This document shows, piece after piece, positions 8,461 to 16,354 of a stretch of DNA of 60,663 bases (position 1 is its first letter; the number at the start of each line of letters is the position of its first letter). The notes under the pieces were generated by a model. That model did no database searches, had not been told where the DNA came from, and saw only the letters and a program-made list of their open reading frames with translations. The stretch is from Marinobacter sp. (lineage in GTDB: Bacteria > Pseudomonadota > Gammaproteobacteria > Pseudomonadales > Oleiphilaceae): NCBI RefSeq assembly GCF_014859525.1, contig NZ_JACUUB010000009.1, forward strand, positions 1-60,663. Direction: 5' to 3'. Both the position numbers and the translations under genes were made by a program.

Positions 8461-10733
8461 TCGCGACTCCTGCGGCCACCACGAACTTCCGGTGCCATGC
8501 GCTCTCGGGGGAGGATGCGCGGAAGTTCCGACAGCGGAATAATGCCTTCAATCACATGATCCAATGCGCTGTCCCGCATGGTAATCAGACCGGCGTCGAG
8601 GGCGCGCCAACGTAATTCGCCAATCGGCGGCTGACTGGAGATGGCGTTTCGGATGTCGGCGTCTACTTCCATGTACTCGACGATGGCAACCCGACCTCGC
8701 GTGCCCCTGCCATTGCACTTGTCACACCCCTCGCCGGTAAAGCAATGAAAATCGGCTGGGGCGCCATCGGGAAACACCTCTGCCAGAATGGCCGGATCAG
8801 GTTTGGCCGGTTTCCGGCAATGCGGACAGATTCGTTTCGCCAGACGCTGAGCGATAACAGCCAGTAGCTCTCCGGCAATGGAGTTGGGGTGAATCCCCAA
8901 GTCGTAAAGGCGCTGCAGCGAATCCACGGCGTCGTTGCAGTGTAACGTGGACAACACCACGTGACCGGTCTGGGATGCCCGAATGGCTTCCAGGGCCGTT
9001 TCCTGATCGCGAATTTCACCCACCAGAATCACATCCGGATCTTCCCGGACAAAGGATCGCATGGCATCGGCGAAGCTAAAGCCGATGTCCGAGCGCACCC
9101 TGGTTTGCTGAATGTTATCAATGGAGTATTCGATAGGGTCTTCCACCGTGATCACTTTACGGCGTCCGTCATCGGCCAGAGTCTGCAAGCCAGCGTAAAG
9201 GGTGGTCGACTTACCCGACCCGGTCGGCCCGACCACCAGAACCAGGCCCGCCGGGTTATCGAGTAAACGCTGGTAGCGGGAACCGATGGCCGGCGACATA
9301 CCCAATTCTGCGATGGTCATAGCGCGCCCGGTTTGGGGCAACAATCGGATAATGGCGTTCTCGCCGTGCAACGACGGCTGGGTCTGAACCCGCAGATCGT
9401 AGGAGGTGGTGCCCAACTGCAAACGCGAGCGCCCGCCCTGCGGCAAACGGCGCTCGGCAATGTTCAGTTCCGCGCGCAATTTGATGACATTGATAACACC
9501 CCGAATCTCTCGGGTTGAAAGCTGGTACTGGGGCAAATCGCGCAGATCGCCATCAACCCGCAGCCGGATACGAACCCGGTTTTCGTATTGCTCAATGTGA
9601 ATGTCGCTGGCCTTTTCACTGACAGCGTCCAGCAGAATAGCCTCATACACCGACACCAGGTACGGGCTGATGTGTTTGTTGCCCCGCTCTTCACCAAGCA
9701 AATCCTTGGCGCCTGTGTCGTCATGCCGGGGCGCCGTTTTACCGTGCTCGGCGACAAAGCGGCTACCTTTAACCGTCAGGTCCAGCGCAGACCAGATTCT
9801 GCGGAAGTCCGTTGGCGTGACCAGCAAACAAGTGATGCGATGATTGGGTGTCAGTCGTTCCAACTGGTCGGTATGTGCATCCGGGTCATCGGTGACAACC
9901 GTCAGGCTGCCATCCTCCTCAGCCACCGGAATCATCCGCGACAGATCAAGAAAGGTCCGGGAGAAACGACGGAACAGTTCCGGCTGAAGAGTGCCCAGCA
10001 CCTCGTCGGCATCGTTGAACATCATGCCGCGTTGCTGTGCCAGCGACCGATAAAGGTCTATTTCTTCAAGGTTCAGTTTTCGCCGAACCACATCCAGAAC
10101 CCGCTCGTTCTTGGCGGCGGCTTCTGTTCGAGCCTGGGCAAGCACCGCATCGGTAACCAGGCCGAGGTCAATCAGAATCTGTTCGGCATTGCGATTGAAG
10201 TCTACCCAGCCCAGGGTTCTCAGTCTTTCGATACGGGTTCCGCTACGCTGGAACATCGCAAGACTGGGCACCGGTCCCGCCCGGCCTTCGAGGCAAACCA
10301 ACTTGCCACCCTCTCGCAAAGCGGTGACCAAGACTGAAGGATCGGCCAAAAACGTGGTGCAGATAATCAGGTCACACAACTCATCCGCGGCCAAGTCATC
10401 GCCGACGGAAGCTGCAATTACATCCACATTGTGGTTGCCATTCCTGAAGAAGCGCTGCCGGGCCTTATCAGCGACGGCCATGTTGCGATCAACATAGAAC
10501 ACCCGGTGAGCTAACCCAGCGAGAACGGCAGTAAGATACCCTGAGCCACCACCCACATGCATAACCACATGATCCGGTTCTATTTCCGGACACAGTCCCA
10601 GCAGGTGATAGACGGTTTCTTCCCGAGGAATGGAATGCCCGGTGATGGAAGGGCCAATATCAGCACCGGAGACAAAGTCCTGGCGGTCTACAGCATTGAG
10701 GGCCTCAATGGCCCTCGGATAGAGGTTTTTCAT
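8457..10733 (-). CDS. Isoaspartate-methyltransferase-like domain fused to a GspE/PilB-type ATPase
   Basis: Uninterrupted protein of 758 residues with three parts. Residues 1-190 resemble protein-L-isoaspartate O-methyltransferase, with a SAM-binding glycine loop GGGSGYLTAVLAG at 61-73 after a Pcm-like start (EALNAVDRQDF). Residues ~195-330 look like the MshEN/T2SSE N-terminal domain. Residues ~355-740 form a type II secretion/type IV pilus ATPase: Walker A GPTGSGKS 502-509, Asp/Walker box DPDVILVGEIRD 565-576, His box around H591-H598, and a zinc tetracysteine (C636, C639, C670, C673). The ATPase motifs are intact. The Pcm catalytic serine motif appears altered to HSIP, so methyltransferase activity is uncertain. 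It lies 26 bp after the DUF2802 gene and is coupled to the AAA ATPase gene. No pilin, GspF or secretin is nearby. Confidence 0.9.
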   Translation of the reverse strand: MKNLYPRAIEALNAVDRQDFVSGADIGPSITGHSIPREETVYHLLGLCPEIEPDHVVMHVGGGSGYLTAVLAGLAHRVFYVDRNMAVADKARQRFFRNGNHNVDVIAASVGDDLAADELCDLIICTTFLADPSVLVTALREGGKLVCLEGRAGPVPSLAMFQRSGTRIERLRTLGWVDFNRNAEQILIDLGLVTDAVLAQARTEAAAKNERVLDVVRRKLNLEEIDLYRSLAQQRGMMFNDADEVLGTLQPELFRRFSRTFLDLSRMIPVAEEDGSLTVVTDDPDAHTDQLERLTPNHRITCLLVTPTDFRRIWSALDLTVKGSRFVAEHGKTAPRHDDTGAKDLLGEERGNKHISPYLVSVYEAILLDAVSEKASDIHIEQYENRVRIRLRVDGDLRDLPQYQLSTREIRGVINVIKLRAELNIAERRLPQGGRSRLQLGTTSYDLRVQTQPSLHGENAIIRLLPQTGRAMTIAELGMSPAIGSRYQRLLDNPAGLVLVVGPTGSGKSTTLYAGLQTLADDGRRKVITVEDPIEYSIDNIQQTRVRSDIGFSFADAMRSFVREDPDVILVGEIRDQETALEAIRASQTGHVVLSTLHCNDAVDSLQRLYDLGIHPNSIAGELLAVIAQRLAKRICPHCRKPAKPDPAILAEVFPDGAPADFHCFTGEGCDKCNGRGTRGRVAIVEYMEVDADIRNAISSQPPIGELRWRALDAGLITMRDSALDHVIEGIIPLSELPRILPRERMAPEVRGGRRSRE

Positions 10734-10759
10734 TCAGCAGCATCCGTAACATCGTCGGA

Positions 10760-11152
10760 TCAGGCCGCCTGACGTTTCTTCAGTGCGGAAACCAGCTCGG
10801 CCTCGGGGCGGGAGATCCCGCAGGTATTCATAAGATCGTCGATATCGGCACCAAGATCAACCAGCCGGGCGGCTTCATCATAGGAAATTCTGAGCGGGTC
10901 GTTCTGGCGCATCTCATCCAGTGCGTTGCGCAGCTCATGCAACTGTCGTTCACTGGCGACCAGTCTCTGCCCTACCCCCATACTGCCGCTAGCCGTGGCG
11001 TGGAGTTCACGACCCAGTGTGTCACAACGTTCTTTAAGGGACGAGCGCAGCGCCTTGATCTGACGACCGTGACTGATGCTCTGTAACAACACCAGGCCAA
11101 TGGCCACTGCGGTCAGGCTCCAGGGAAGCCAGGACGGAATAGTAAAACTCAT
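10760..11152 (-). CDS. DUF2802 protein
   Basis: Protein of 130 residues with one N-terminal membrane helix (about residues 8-25), a heptad-rich coiled coil and a compact C-terminal helix-turn-helix-like segment (AARLVDLGADIDDLMNTCGISRPEAELV). The family follows cheW in the flagellar/chemotaxis clusters of Pseudomonas and relatives. Its molecular role is not established. The C-terminal segment resembles a MerR/recombinase-type three-helix fold, but DNA binding cannot be claimed. Confidence 0.8.
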   Translation of the reverse strand: MSFTIPSWLPWSLTAVAIGLVLLQSISHGRQIKALRSSLKERCDTLGRELHATASGSMGVGQRLVASERQLHELRNALDEMRQNDPLRISYDEAARLVDLGADIDDLMNTCGISRPEAELVSALKKRQAA

Positions 11153-11218
11153 GACAGACGTCTCCCTTGTTTGTTACCACGAAAGACGTCCACCGGGAGC
11201 ACTGTGTGAGGCTGGCCT

Positions 11219-11707
11219 CTACAGTGTTGCGATTTCAGCCCACTCGTGGTCTGACAACATTTTGTCGAATTCGACGAGAATGATCAGCTCGCCGTTTTTG
11301 TTGCACACGCCCTGGATGAACTTGGCACTTTCCTCGTTCCCCACGTTGGGTGCGGTTTCGATCTCGCTGGCTTTGAGGTAGACCACCTCGGCCACCGAAT
11401 CCACCAGAATGCCCATGACCTGACTGGAAGATTCCATCACCACAATCCGGGTGGCGTCGGTCACTTCTGCGTCCGCCAGGCCAAAGCGCCGGCGGGTATC
11501 AATAACGGTCACCACATTGCCCCGCAGATTGATGATCCCCAATACGTAATCCGGGGCACCCGGTACCGGGGCAATCTCCGTGTAACGCAGTACTTCCTGA
11601 ATCTGCATGACGTTTATGCCATAGGTTTCGTCATCCAGACGAAAGGTCACATACTGCAGCACCTGATCATCATGGGCCTGATTCACTTGTCCGCTCGGGG
11701 ATGCCAT
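11219..11707 (-). CDS. cheW: CheW chemotaxis coupling protein
   Basis: Cytoplasmic adaptor of 162 residues linking chemoreceptors to CheA. A single CheW/SH3-like domain is visible, with the family segments YVTFRLDDETYGINVMQIQE near the N-terminus and ILGIINLRGNVVTVID-type residues in the middle. It is transcribed with parC, parP and DUF2802, probably from the sigma-28 promoter at 13465-13491. It ends 66 bp before DUF2802. Confidence 0.96.
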   Translation of the reverse strand: MASPSGQVNQAHDDQVLQYVTFRLDDETYGINVMQIQEVLRYTEIAPVPGAPDYVLGIINLRGNVVTVIDTRRRFGLADAEVTDATRIVVMESSSQVMGILVDSVAEVVYLKASEIETAPNVGNEESAKFIQGVCNKNGELIILVEFDKMLSDHEWAEIATL

Positions 11708-11861
11708 AACGCTGTCTCCTTCTCGGCTGCCCGGCGGGCAACCTGATCGTCAAAAATTCATCGTCAGTGCCCAATACTATAGTTAAGGGCACAAACCGTG
11801 CCAGCCTGACACGGTTTCTTTGAGTAACCAATTTGTACAGTTTATCGCGAGCCTGGCCGGA

Positions 11862-12620
11862 TCAGCTCAGATCCAGGTGTTGCTCCCGTTCGGCACGTAC
11901 CAGCAGATGGGCCATGGTTCCCACATCGATCAGCGCACACATATGGTCAATAACGGTCCCGGCCAGCCACGGGCGTTTACTGCGCGCCGTGCGCCAGCGC
12001 ACCTGATCTGGCTTCAGAGTGAAAGACTGGGCCACATCATCACAAGCCAGGCCCCATTCGCTGTCATCCAGGCGAATAACGAAACGATAATTATCCCTGG
12101 CCGCCGGAGGCACCCGGCCAGCCATGATCCACTCGGCGGTATCAACCACGCGAAGATTGTAGTCATTGCCCGGGCGAATCCCCATGTACCAGCGTGGGCT
12201 TCCAGGTATTGGTCGGATTTCCTCTTCAATACGGTGAATGGCTCCCAACAGCACCAACGGAACCGCCAGCTGCAAACCCGCCACCGTAAAGATCAGGCAC
12301 TCGAAGGGATTTTCAGACCAGTCCGGGCGTGTCGGTGGCTCTGCACTGCCCGCATCAGGTGCTTTGACCTCTGCTGTTTGGGCGACCGGCTCCGAGATCT
12401 CCCGTATCACCGGCTTGGGCGGTTGCGCCAGAGGTTCCGGAGTCGTCTTTTGCACCTCGGCGACAACAGGCTCGGCTTTGGGCTCAGTTTTCGCCACCGG
12501 CGTTGCCTGCATCGGCGCCTCTTCCAGCGCGGTGCTGGTCGCTGTGTGCAGCAATTCATCCAGGTAACTGGCAATCGCCGCTTCTGGTGCCGCCAACTGC
12601 GTCATTTTTTTGTCAGCCAT
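11862..12620 (-). CDS. parP: ParP-like CheW-domain protein (polar array partner of ParC)
   Basis: Protein of 252 residues from the ATG at 12620, which overlaps the parC stop by 8 bases. The N-terminus carries a short helical motif (ASYLDELLHTAT) and a long Pro/Glu/Ala linker. The C-terminal ~150 residues form a CheW-like (AIF) domain with the WYMGIRPGNDYNLRVVDTAEW segment. In Vibrio, ParP binds ParC and the CheA localisation region to hold arrays at the pole. Position between parC and cheW supports the same role. The name rests on synteny and architecture. Confidence 0.85.
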   Translation of the reverse strand: MADKKMTQLAAPEAAIASYLDELLHTATSTALEEAPMQATPVAKTEPKAEPVVAEVQKTTPEPLAQPPKPVIREISEPVAQTAEVKAPDAGSAEPPTRPDWSENPFECLIFTVAGLQLAVPLVLLGAIHRIEEEIRPIPGSPRWYMGIRPGNDYNLRVVDTAEWIMAGRVPPAARDNYRFVIRLDDSEWGLACDDVAQSFTLKPDQVRWRTARSKRPWLAGTVIDHMCALIDVGTMAHLLVRAEREQHLDLS

Positions 12621-13428
12621 GCTTCCGACCTCTGGCGGTCGCCGTTGTCGCCAGGACATCGTCCAGTAAATGACGGTAGGCTCGAACGCCGTGGGTGTCG
12701 GCATCAACAGCTGACGGAGTTACACCGGCCTGACTGGCATCCCGAAACTTGGTATCCACGGGAATGGCAAAACGCCACAGGCTATCCTGATAGGTTTTAC
12801 GCAACTGATTCAGGCTTTTTACGGAGGCCTGGGTGCGCCGGTCGTACAGAGTCGGCACGATGGTATAAGACAATTCGTTCTTCTGGGAGCGCATGATCAT
12901 CTGCAAGGTGTGGAGCATTCGCTCAAGCCCCTTGATCGCCAGGAACTCCGTCTGAACCGGAATAATAAGATGCTGTGCAGCCGCCAGCGCATTGACCATC
13001 AACACGCCCAAGGATGGCGTGTTATCCAGAATCACGTAATCAAAGTCGTCCCAGAGCTGGGCCAGCGTGCGGGAGATGATCAACCCCATACCCTCCACGC
13101 CAATCATCCGTCGTTCCAGCGTGGCCAGCGCTGTGCTGGCAGGGAGCAGGGATAAACCTTTCTGGCTGGTTTCCGTGATTAACTGAGCGGGCAGCCCCTC
13201 GGGCACCTTGCCCTGATGCTGAAACAAATCAAACACACTGTGCGCGAGGGTGTCGGGGTCGTAACCGAACCAGCTGGTCAAAGAGCCATGGGGGTCCAGA
13301 TCAACCACCAGCACCCGCTTGCCCCGCTCGGCCAGCAAACCGCCCAAAGTCACCACAGAGGTCGTCTTGCCCACGCCACCTTTCTGATTGGCTACTGCCC
13401 AAATACGCACTCTTGCTACTCCACTCAT
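12613..13428 (-). CDS. parC: ParC, ParA-family ATPase for polar chemotaxis arrays
   Basis: Protein of 271 residues with a deviant Walker A KGGVGKTT near residue 17 and the VLVVDLDPHGS switch region, typical of ParA/Soj ATPases. There is no parB or parS nearby and the gene sits in a chemotaxis operon, so it is better read as ParC, which positions chemotaxis arrays, than as a chromosome partition protein. It is the first gene after the predicted sigma-28 promoter (start 37 bases downstream of the promoter's -10 edge). Confidence 0.88.
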   Translation of the reverse strand: MSGVARVRIWAVANQKGGVGKTTSVVTLGGLLAERGKRVLVVDLDPHGSLTSWFGYDPDTLAHSVFDLFQHQGKVPEGLPAQLITETSQKGLSLLPASTALATLERRMIGVEGMGLIISRTLAQLWDDFDYVILDNTPSLGVLMVNALAAAQHLIIPVQTEFLAIKGLERMLHTLQMIMRSQKNELSYTIVPTLYDRRTQASVKSLNQLRKTYQDSLWRFAIPVDTKFRDASQAGVTPSAVDADTHGVRAYRHLLDDVLATTATARGRKHG

Positions 13429-13464
13429 GGATAAACCCGACTAAACAACCGGCAGCTATTAACC

Positions 13465-13491
13465 CTATCGGCCTGGCACCCGGAAACTTGA
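13465..13491 (-). promoter_or_regulatory. Predicted sigma-28 (FliA) promoter for the parC-parP-cheW operon
   Basis: On the minus strand the sequence reads TCAAGTTT, 11 bases, GCCGATAG. The sigma-28 consensus is TAAAGTTT-N11-GCCGATAA, so each box matches 7 of 8 with exact spacing. It lies 37 bases upstream of the parC ATG. This was found by eye and not scored. Confidence 0.85.
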
Positions 13492-13599
13492 TCGAGGAAT
13501 TCGTTCACTCTCCGGCAAGTCTTTGCCGATTGTGAGTTCTGAACAGAATGTAATACAGGAAGCATGCCAGTTCGGCCATACGCAACTGCCACTGGCGCT

Positions 13600-14382
13600 T
13601 CAGCGCATGGCTCCGCGAATGCTGGCATCCCGGGAGATCAGCAGGACTACCCGTCGGTTGCGGCGGCGGCCCTCTTCGGTATCGTTTCGGGCAACCGGTT
13701 GATATTGCCCATAGCCAACAGCGGCCAGGCGCTCCGGCTCGATACCCTCCATCATCAACATGCGGGCAAGGGCGGAGGCCCGGGCAGTGGATAATTCCCA
13801 GTTGGACGGAAACCGGCTGGTGCGGATAGGCTGATCGTCGGTAAAGCCTTCAACTTTGACGGCGTTGTCCCGGTCACGAAGCACCATCGCAATCCTTTCA
13901 ACAACCGGAAAGGCATCATAATGTGGCTCAGCATCGCCACTGCTGAACAGCATACTGCTAGGAAGATTGAGCTCCAGCCAATGCTCACTCGACTCCAGGC
14001 TAACCACGCCCTGACTGATCAGTTCATCAAACTCCATGGCCAGTTGATCGGCCATGCTTCTCAAGGCTTCAGTGCGACCTGCGGCGTCCAGCCCAGGCGT
14101 ACGGGGTGCCTCAGTCACCGGAGGCACAATGACATGGTCACTGGGCCGATCCGGAGCGCGCACCGCTTGCTCCCCGACAGGAATCGGTTGCACCGAGCGC
14201 TGGGGCACATTAAACACTCCTGTGAGCGTTTCGGAGAGCACCTTGTACTTGCCCTCATTTACCGATGACACCGAATACATCACAACGAAGAAGGCAAACA
14301 GCAAGGTGATGAAATCCGCATAGGAAATCAGCCAACGCTCTTTGTTGTGGAGGTCGTCCTGTGGTGGTCGGCGCCGACGCAT
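13600..14382 (-). CDS. motD: MotD, MotB-type flagellar stator subunit
   Basis: Protein of 260 residues with one membrane helix (about residues 20-40) holding the ion-binding aspartate in SYADFITLLFAFF. The C-terminal OmpA-like peptidoglycan-binding domain is visible from FTDDQPIRTSRF through RRNRRVVLLI. It pairs with MotC to form a stator ring. In Pseudomonas the MotCD stator acts beside MotAB and supports swarming and high-load motility. MotAB are not in this window. Confidence 0.94.
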   Translation of the reverse strand: MRRRRPPQDDLHNKERWLISYADFITLLFAFFVVMYSVSSVNEGKYKVLSETLTGVFNVPQRSVQPIPVGEQAVRAPDRPSDHVIVPPVTEAPRTPGLDAAGRTEALRSMADQLAMEFDELISQGVVSLESSEHWLELNLPSSMLFSSGDAEPHYDAFPVVERIAMVLRDRDNAVKVEGFTDDQPIRTSRFPSNWELSTARASALARMLMMEGIEPERLAAVGYGQYQPVARNDTEEGRRRNRRVVLLISRDASIRGAMR

Positions 14383-14400
14383 ACACTGCCCTGCCTCTGA

Positions 14401-15141
14401 TTACTGCAGAAAGCCCCGCAGCCTCAGCTCGATGGATTTCGGATTTTCACCCTCGGCAATGGCAATGATGCCATCGATCATCATGTCTTCGTATCGGGTG
14501 CGTTCTCTGATGATGCTACGAAGCTTGTTTGCAATCGGAAAGAACAATAGATTAGCCAGTGCGACACCATAAATGGTCGCCACAAAGGCGGTGGCGATAC
14601 CGCTGCCCAGGGACTGGGGATCTTCAAGGTTGGTCATAACCTGAATCAAACCCATGACGGCCCCGATAATACCGATGGTGGGCGAATACCCACCCATGGC
14701 CTCATAAATACGGGAGGCCTCCAGGTCACGCTGCTCCCTGGATTCCAGATCTACTTCCATGATACTGCGAATCGCTTCCGGCTCAGCACCGTCGACCAGC
14801 AGTTGCAACCCCTTGCGGGCAAAGGATTCCGGCTCTCGCTCAGCCAGGCCTTCAAGGCCCAGTAACCCTTGCTTACGGGCTTTCACGCTCCAGTCGATCA
14901 CCTTGCCGATGCCGTCTTCAAGGCTGATATAGGGCGGCACGAACACCCAGCGCACCTGGCGCAACGCGCGCTTGAGCATGGGCCAGGAGGTTTGCAGGAT
15001 GGTTGCCGCCAGCGTACCTCCGACCACAATCAGCCCGGCGGGTGCATTGAACAGCGAGCCCATCGCCCCGCCTTCCAGCAGGTTGCCGCCCAGTATCGCG
15101 ACAAACGCGAGGATGATCCCCAGCAGGCTCAGAATATCCAT
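14401..15141 (-). CDS. motC: MotC, MotA-type flagellar stator subunit
   Basis: Protein of 246 residues with four membrane helices in the MotA arrangement and a cytoplasmic loop between helices 2 and 3. The conserved GYSPTIGIIGAVMGLI segment marks the third helix and its prolines and glycines line the ion channel. The start overlaps the cheB stop (TGATG), and motD follows after 18 bp, so the stator pair is translationally linked to chemotaxis genes. Confidence 0.95.
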   Translation of the reverse strand: MDILSLLGIILAFVAILGGNLLEGGAMGSLFNAPAGLIVVGGTLAATILQTSWPMLKRALRQVRWVFVPPYISLEDGIGKVIDWSVKARKQGLLGLEGLAEREPESFARKGLQLLVDGAEPEAIRSIMEVDLESREQRDLEASRIYEAMGGYSPTIGIIGAVMGLIQVMTNLEDPQSLGSGIATAFVATIYGVALANLLFFPIANKLRSIIRERTRYEDMMIDGIIAIAEGENPKSIELRLRGFLQ

Positions 15142-16313
15142 CAGCTCACGCCTTCAACCAGCCTGGGGCCAATCTCTTCAAGCGGCAACACCTCATCGGT
15201 CAGGCCGGCCTTGGCTACGGCCATCGGCATACCGTAGATCACCGAGGTTTTTTCATCCTGGGACCAGATCACCGAACCCGACTCTTTCATCATCCGGCAA
15301 CCTTCCTTGCCGTCGGCGCCCATGCCGGTGAGAATCACCCCGAGAGTCTTGCCCGGAAAACTGCGGGCCAGCGAGCCGAAGGTGACGTCGGCACAGGGCT
15401 TGTAGTTGAGCCGCTCATCACCCGGAAGTATCCGGATCCGGCCCTGGCCGCCCCGGTTTTCAACCATCATCTGCTTGCCGCCGGGGGCGAGCAGCGCCAG
15501 CCCCGGCTTTAGAATGTCGCCATCTTCCGCTTGCCGAACCTCGATATTGCACAGTTTGTTCAGGCGTTCGGCAAAGGCCGGGGTGAAGCTCGCAGGCATA
15601 TGCTGGACAAGCACCAGCGGCGCCGGGAAAGAGGCAGGCAACGCAATCAGCACTTTCTGCAAGGCCACCGGCCCGCCGGTGGAGGTCCCGATCGCAACTA
15701 CGCTGTACCGCTTTGCTGCGGTTTTTCCGGTAGGTCTTCTAGGGGCCTCGGTTTCTTTTGTGAGTTCACTCCGGCGCTCCGGTGCCTCGCGCCGCTCAAC
15801 AAGCGCTGGCCGCGTCGGCCGTTCCAGAGGCCGGGCTGCTGTCGGCCGCTGAGCGCCCGCCGCTGGCGCAGCGGTCCGAGGTGCTGGCGCTGGCATCGGC
15901 GAGGAATGGCGAGGCTTACTGCCAGCAACATCCAGGATTCGCTCAATCAGAATTTTCTGAAGCTGACTGGTATCGCGGGCAATTTCCTCAAAGTTTTTGG
16001 GCAGAAAATCCACCGCACCAGCCTCAAGTGCGTCCAGGGTCACCCTGGCACCTTCGTAGGTCAGCGAGGAAAACATCAACACCGGTATCGGGTGCTTTTT
16101 CATGATTTCGCGGACTGCGGATATGCCATCCATCACCGGCATTTCATAGTCCATGGTAATCACGTCAGGGCGCAGCTTTTCAGCAAGCTCCACACCCTCA
16201 CGGCCGTTGGTGGCCACGCCCACGACCTTGATCTGACCAGACGCGGTCAGGATTTCCGTCAGCCGTTTGCGAAAAAAGCCCGAATCATCAACGACCAGGA
16301 CAGAAACTGTCAT
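15141..16313 (-). CDS. cheB: CheB, chemoreceptor methylesterase/glutamine deamidase
   Basis: Protein of 390 residues. The receiver domain is residues 1-120 with phospho-acceptor D55 (TMDYEMPVMDG). A linker of ~80 residues rich in Pro, Arg and Glu follows. The C-terminal methylesterase domain has the catalytic serine in GTSTGG, histidine in LVQHMP and aspartate in GMGADGKEG. CheB removes methyl groups from receptors for adaptation. No cheR is in this window. Confidence 0.97.
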   Translation of the reverse strand: MTVSVLVVDDSGFFRKRLTEILTASGQIKVVGVATNGREGVELAEKLRPDVITMDYEMPVMDGISAVREIMKKHPIPVLMFSSLTYEGARVTLDALEAGAVDFLPKNFEEIARDTSQLQKILIERILDVAGSKPRHSSPMPAPAPRTAAPAAGAQRPTAARPLERPTRPALVERREAPERRSELTKETEAPRRPTGKTAAKRYSVVAIGTSTGGPVALQKVLIALPASFPAPLVLVQHMPASFTPAFAERLNKLCNIEVRQAEDGDILKPGLALLAPGGKQMMVENRGGQGRIRILPGDERLNYKPCADVTFGSLARSFPGKTLGVILTGMGADGKEGCRMMKESGSVIWSQDEKTSVIYGMPMAVAKAGLTDEVLPLEEIGPRLVEGVS

Positions 16314-16354
16314 CCATTTCTCCTAAACAATACCAAAGCCCCCTGCAGACTACG

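Noticed and set aside
8457..10733. The methyltransferase-ATPase fusion as a frameshift or assembly artefact
   Set aside because: The frame is continuous with no internal stop, the linker has normal composition, and genes on both sides are intact with regular overlaps.
12613..13428. ParA-family gene as a chromosome or plasmid partition system
   Set aside because: No parB or parS-like repeats are nearby and the gene is embedded with parP and cheW, so the chemotaxis ParC reading is better.
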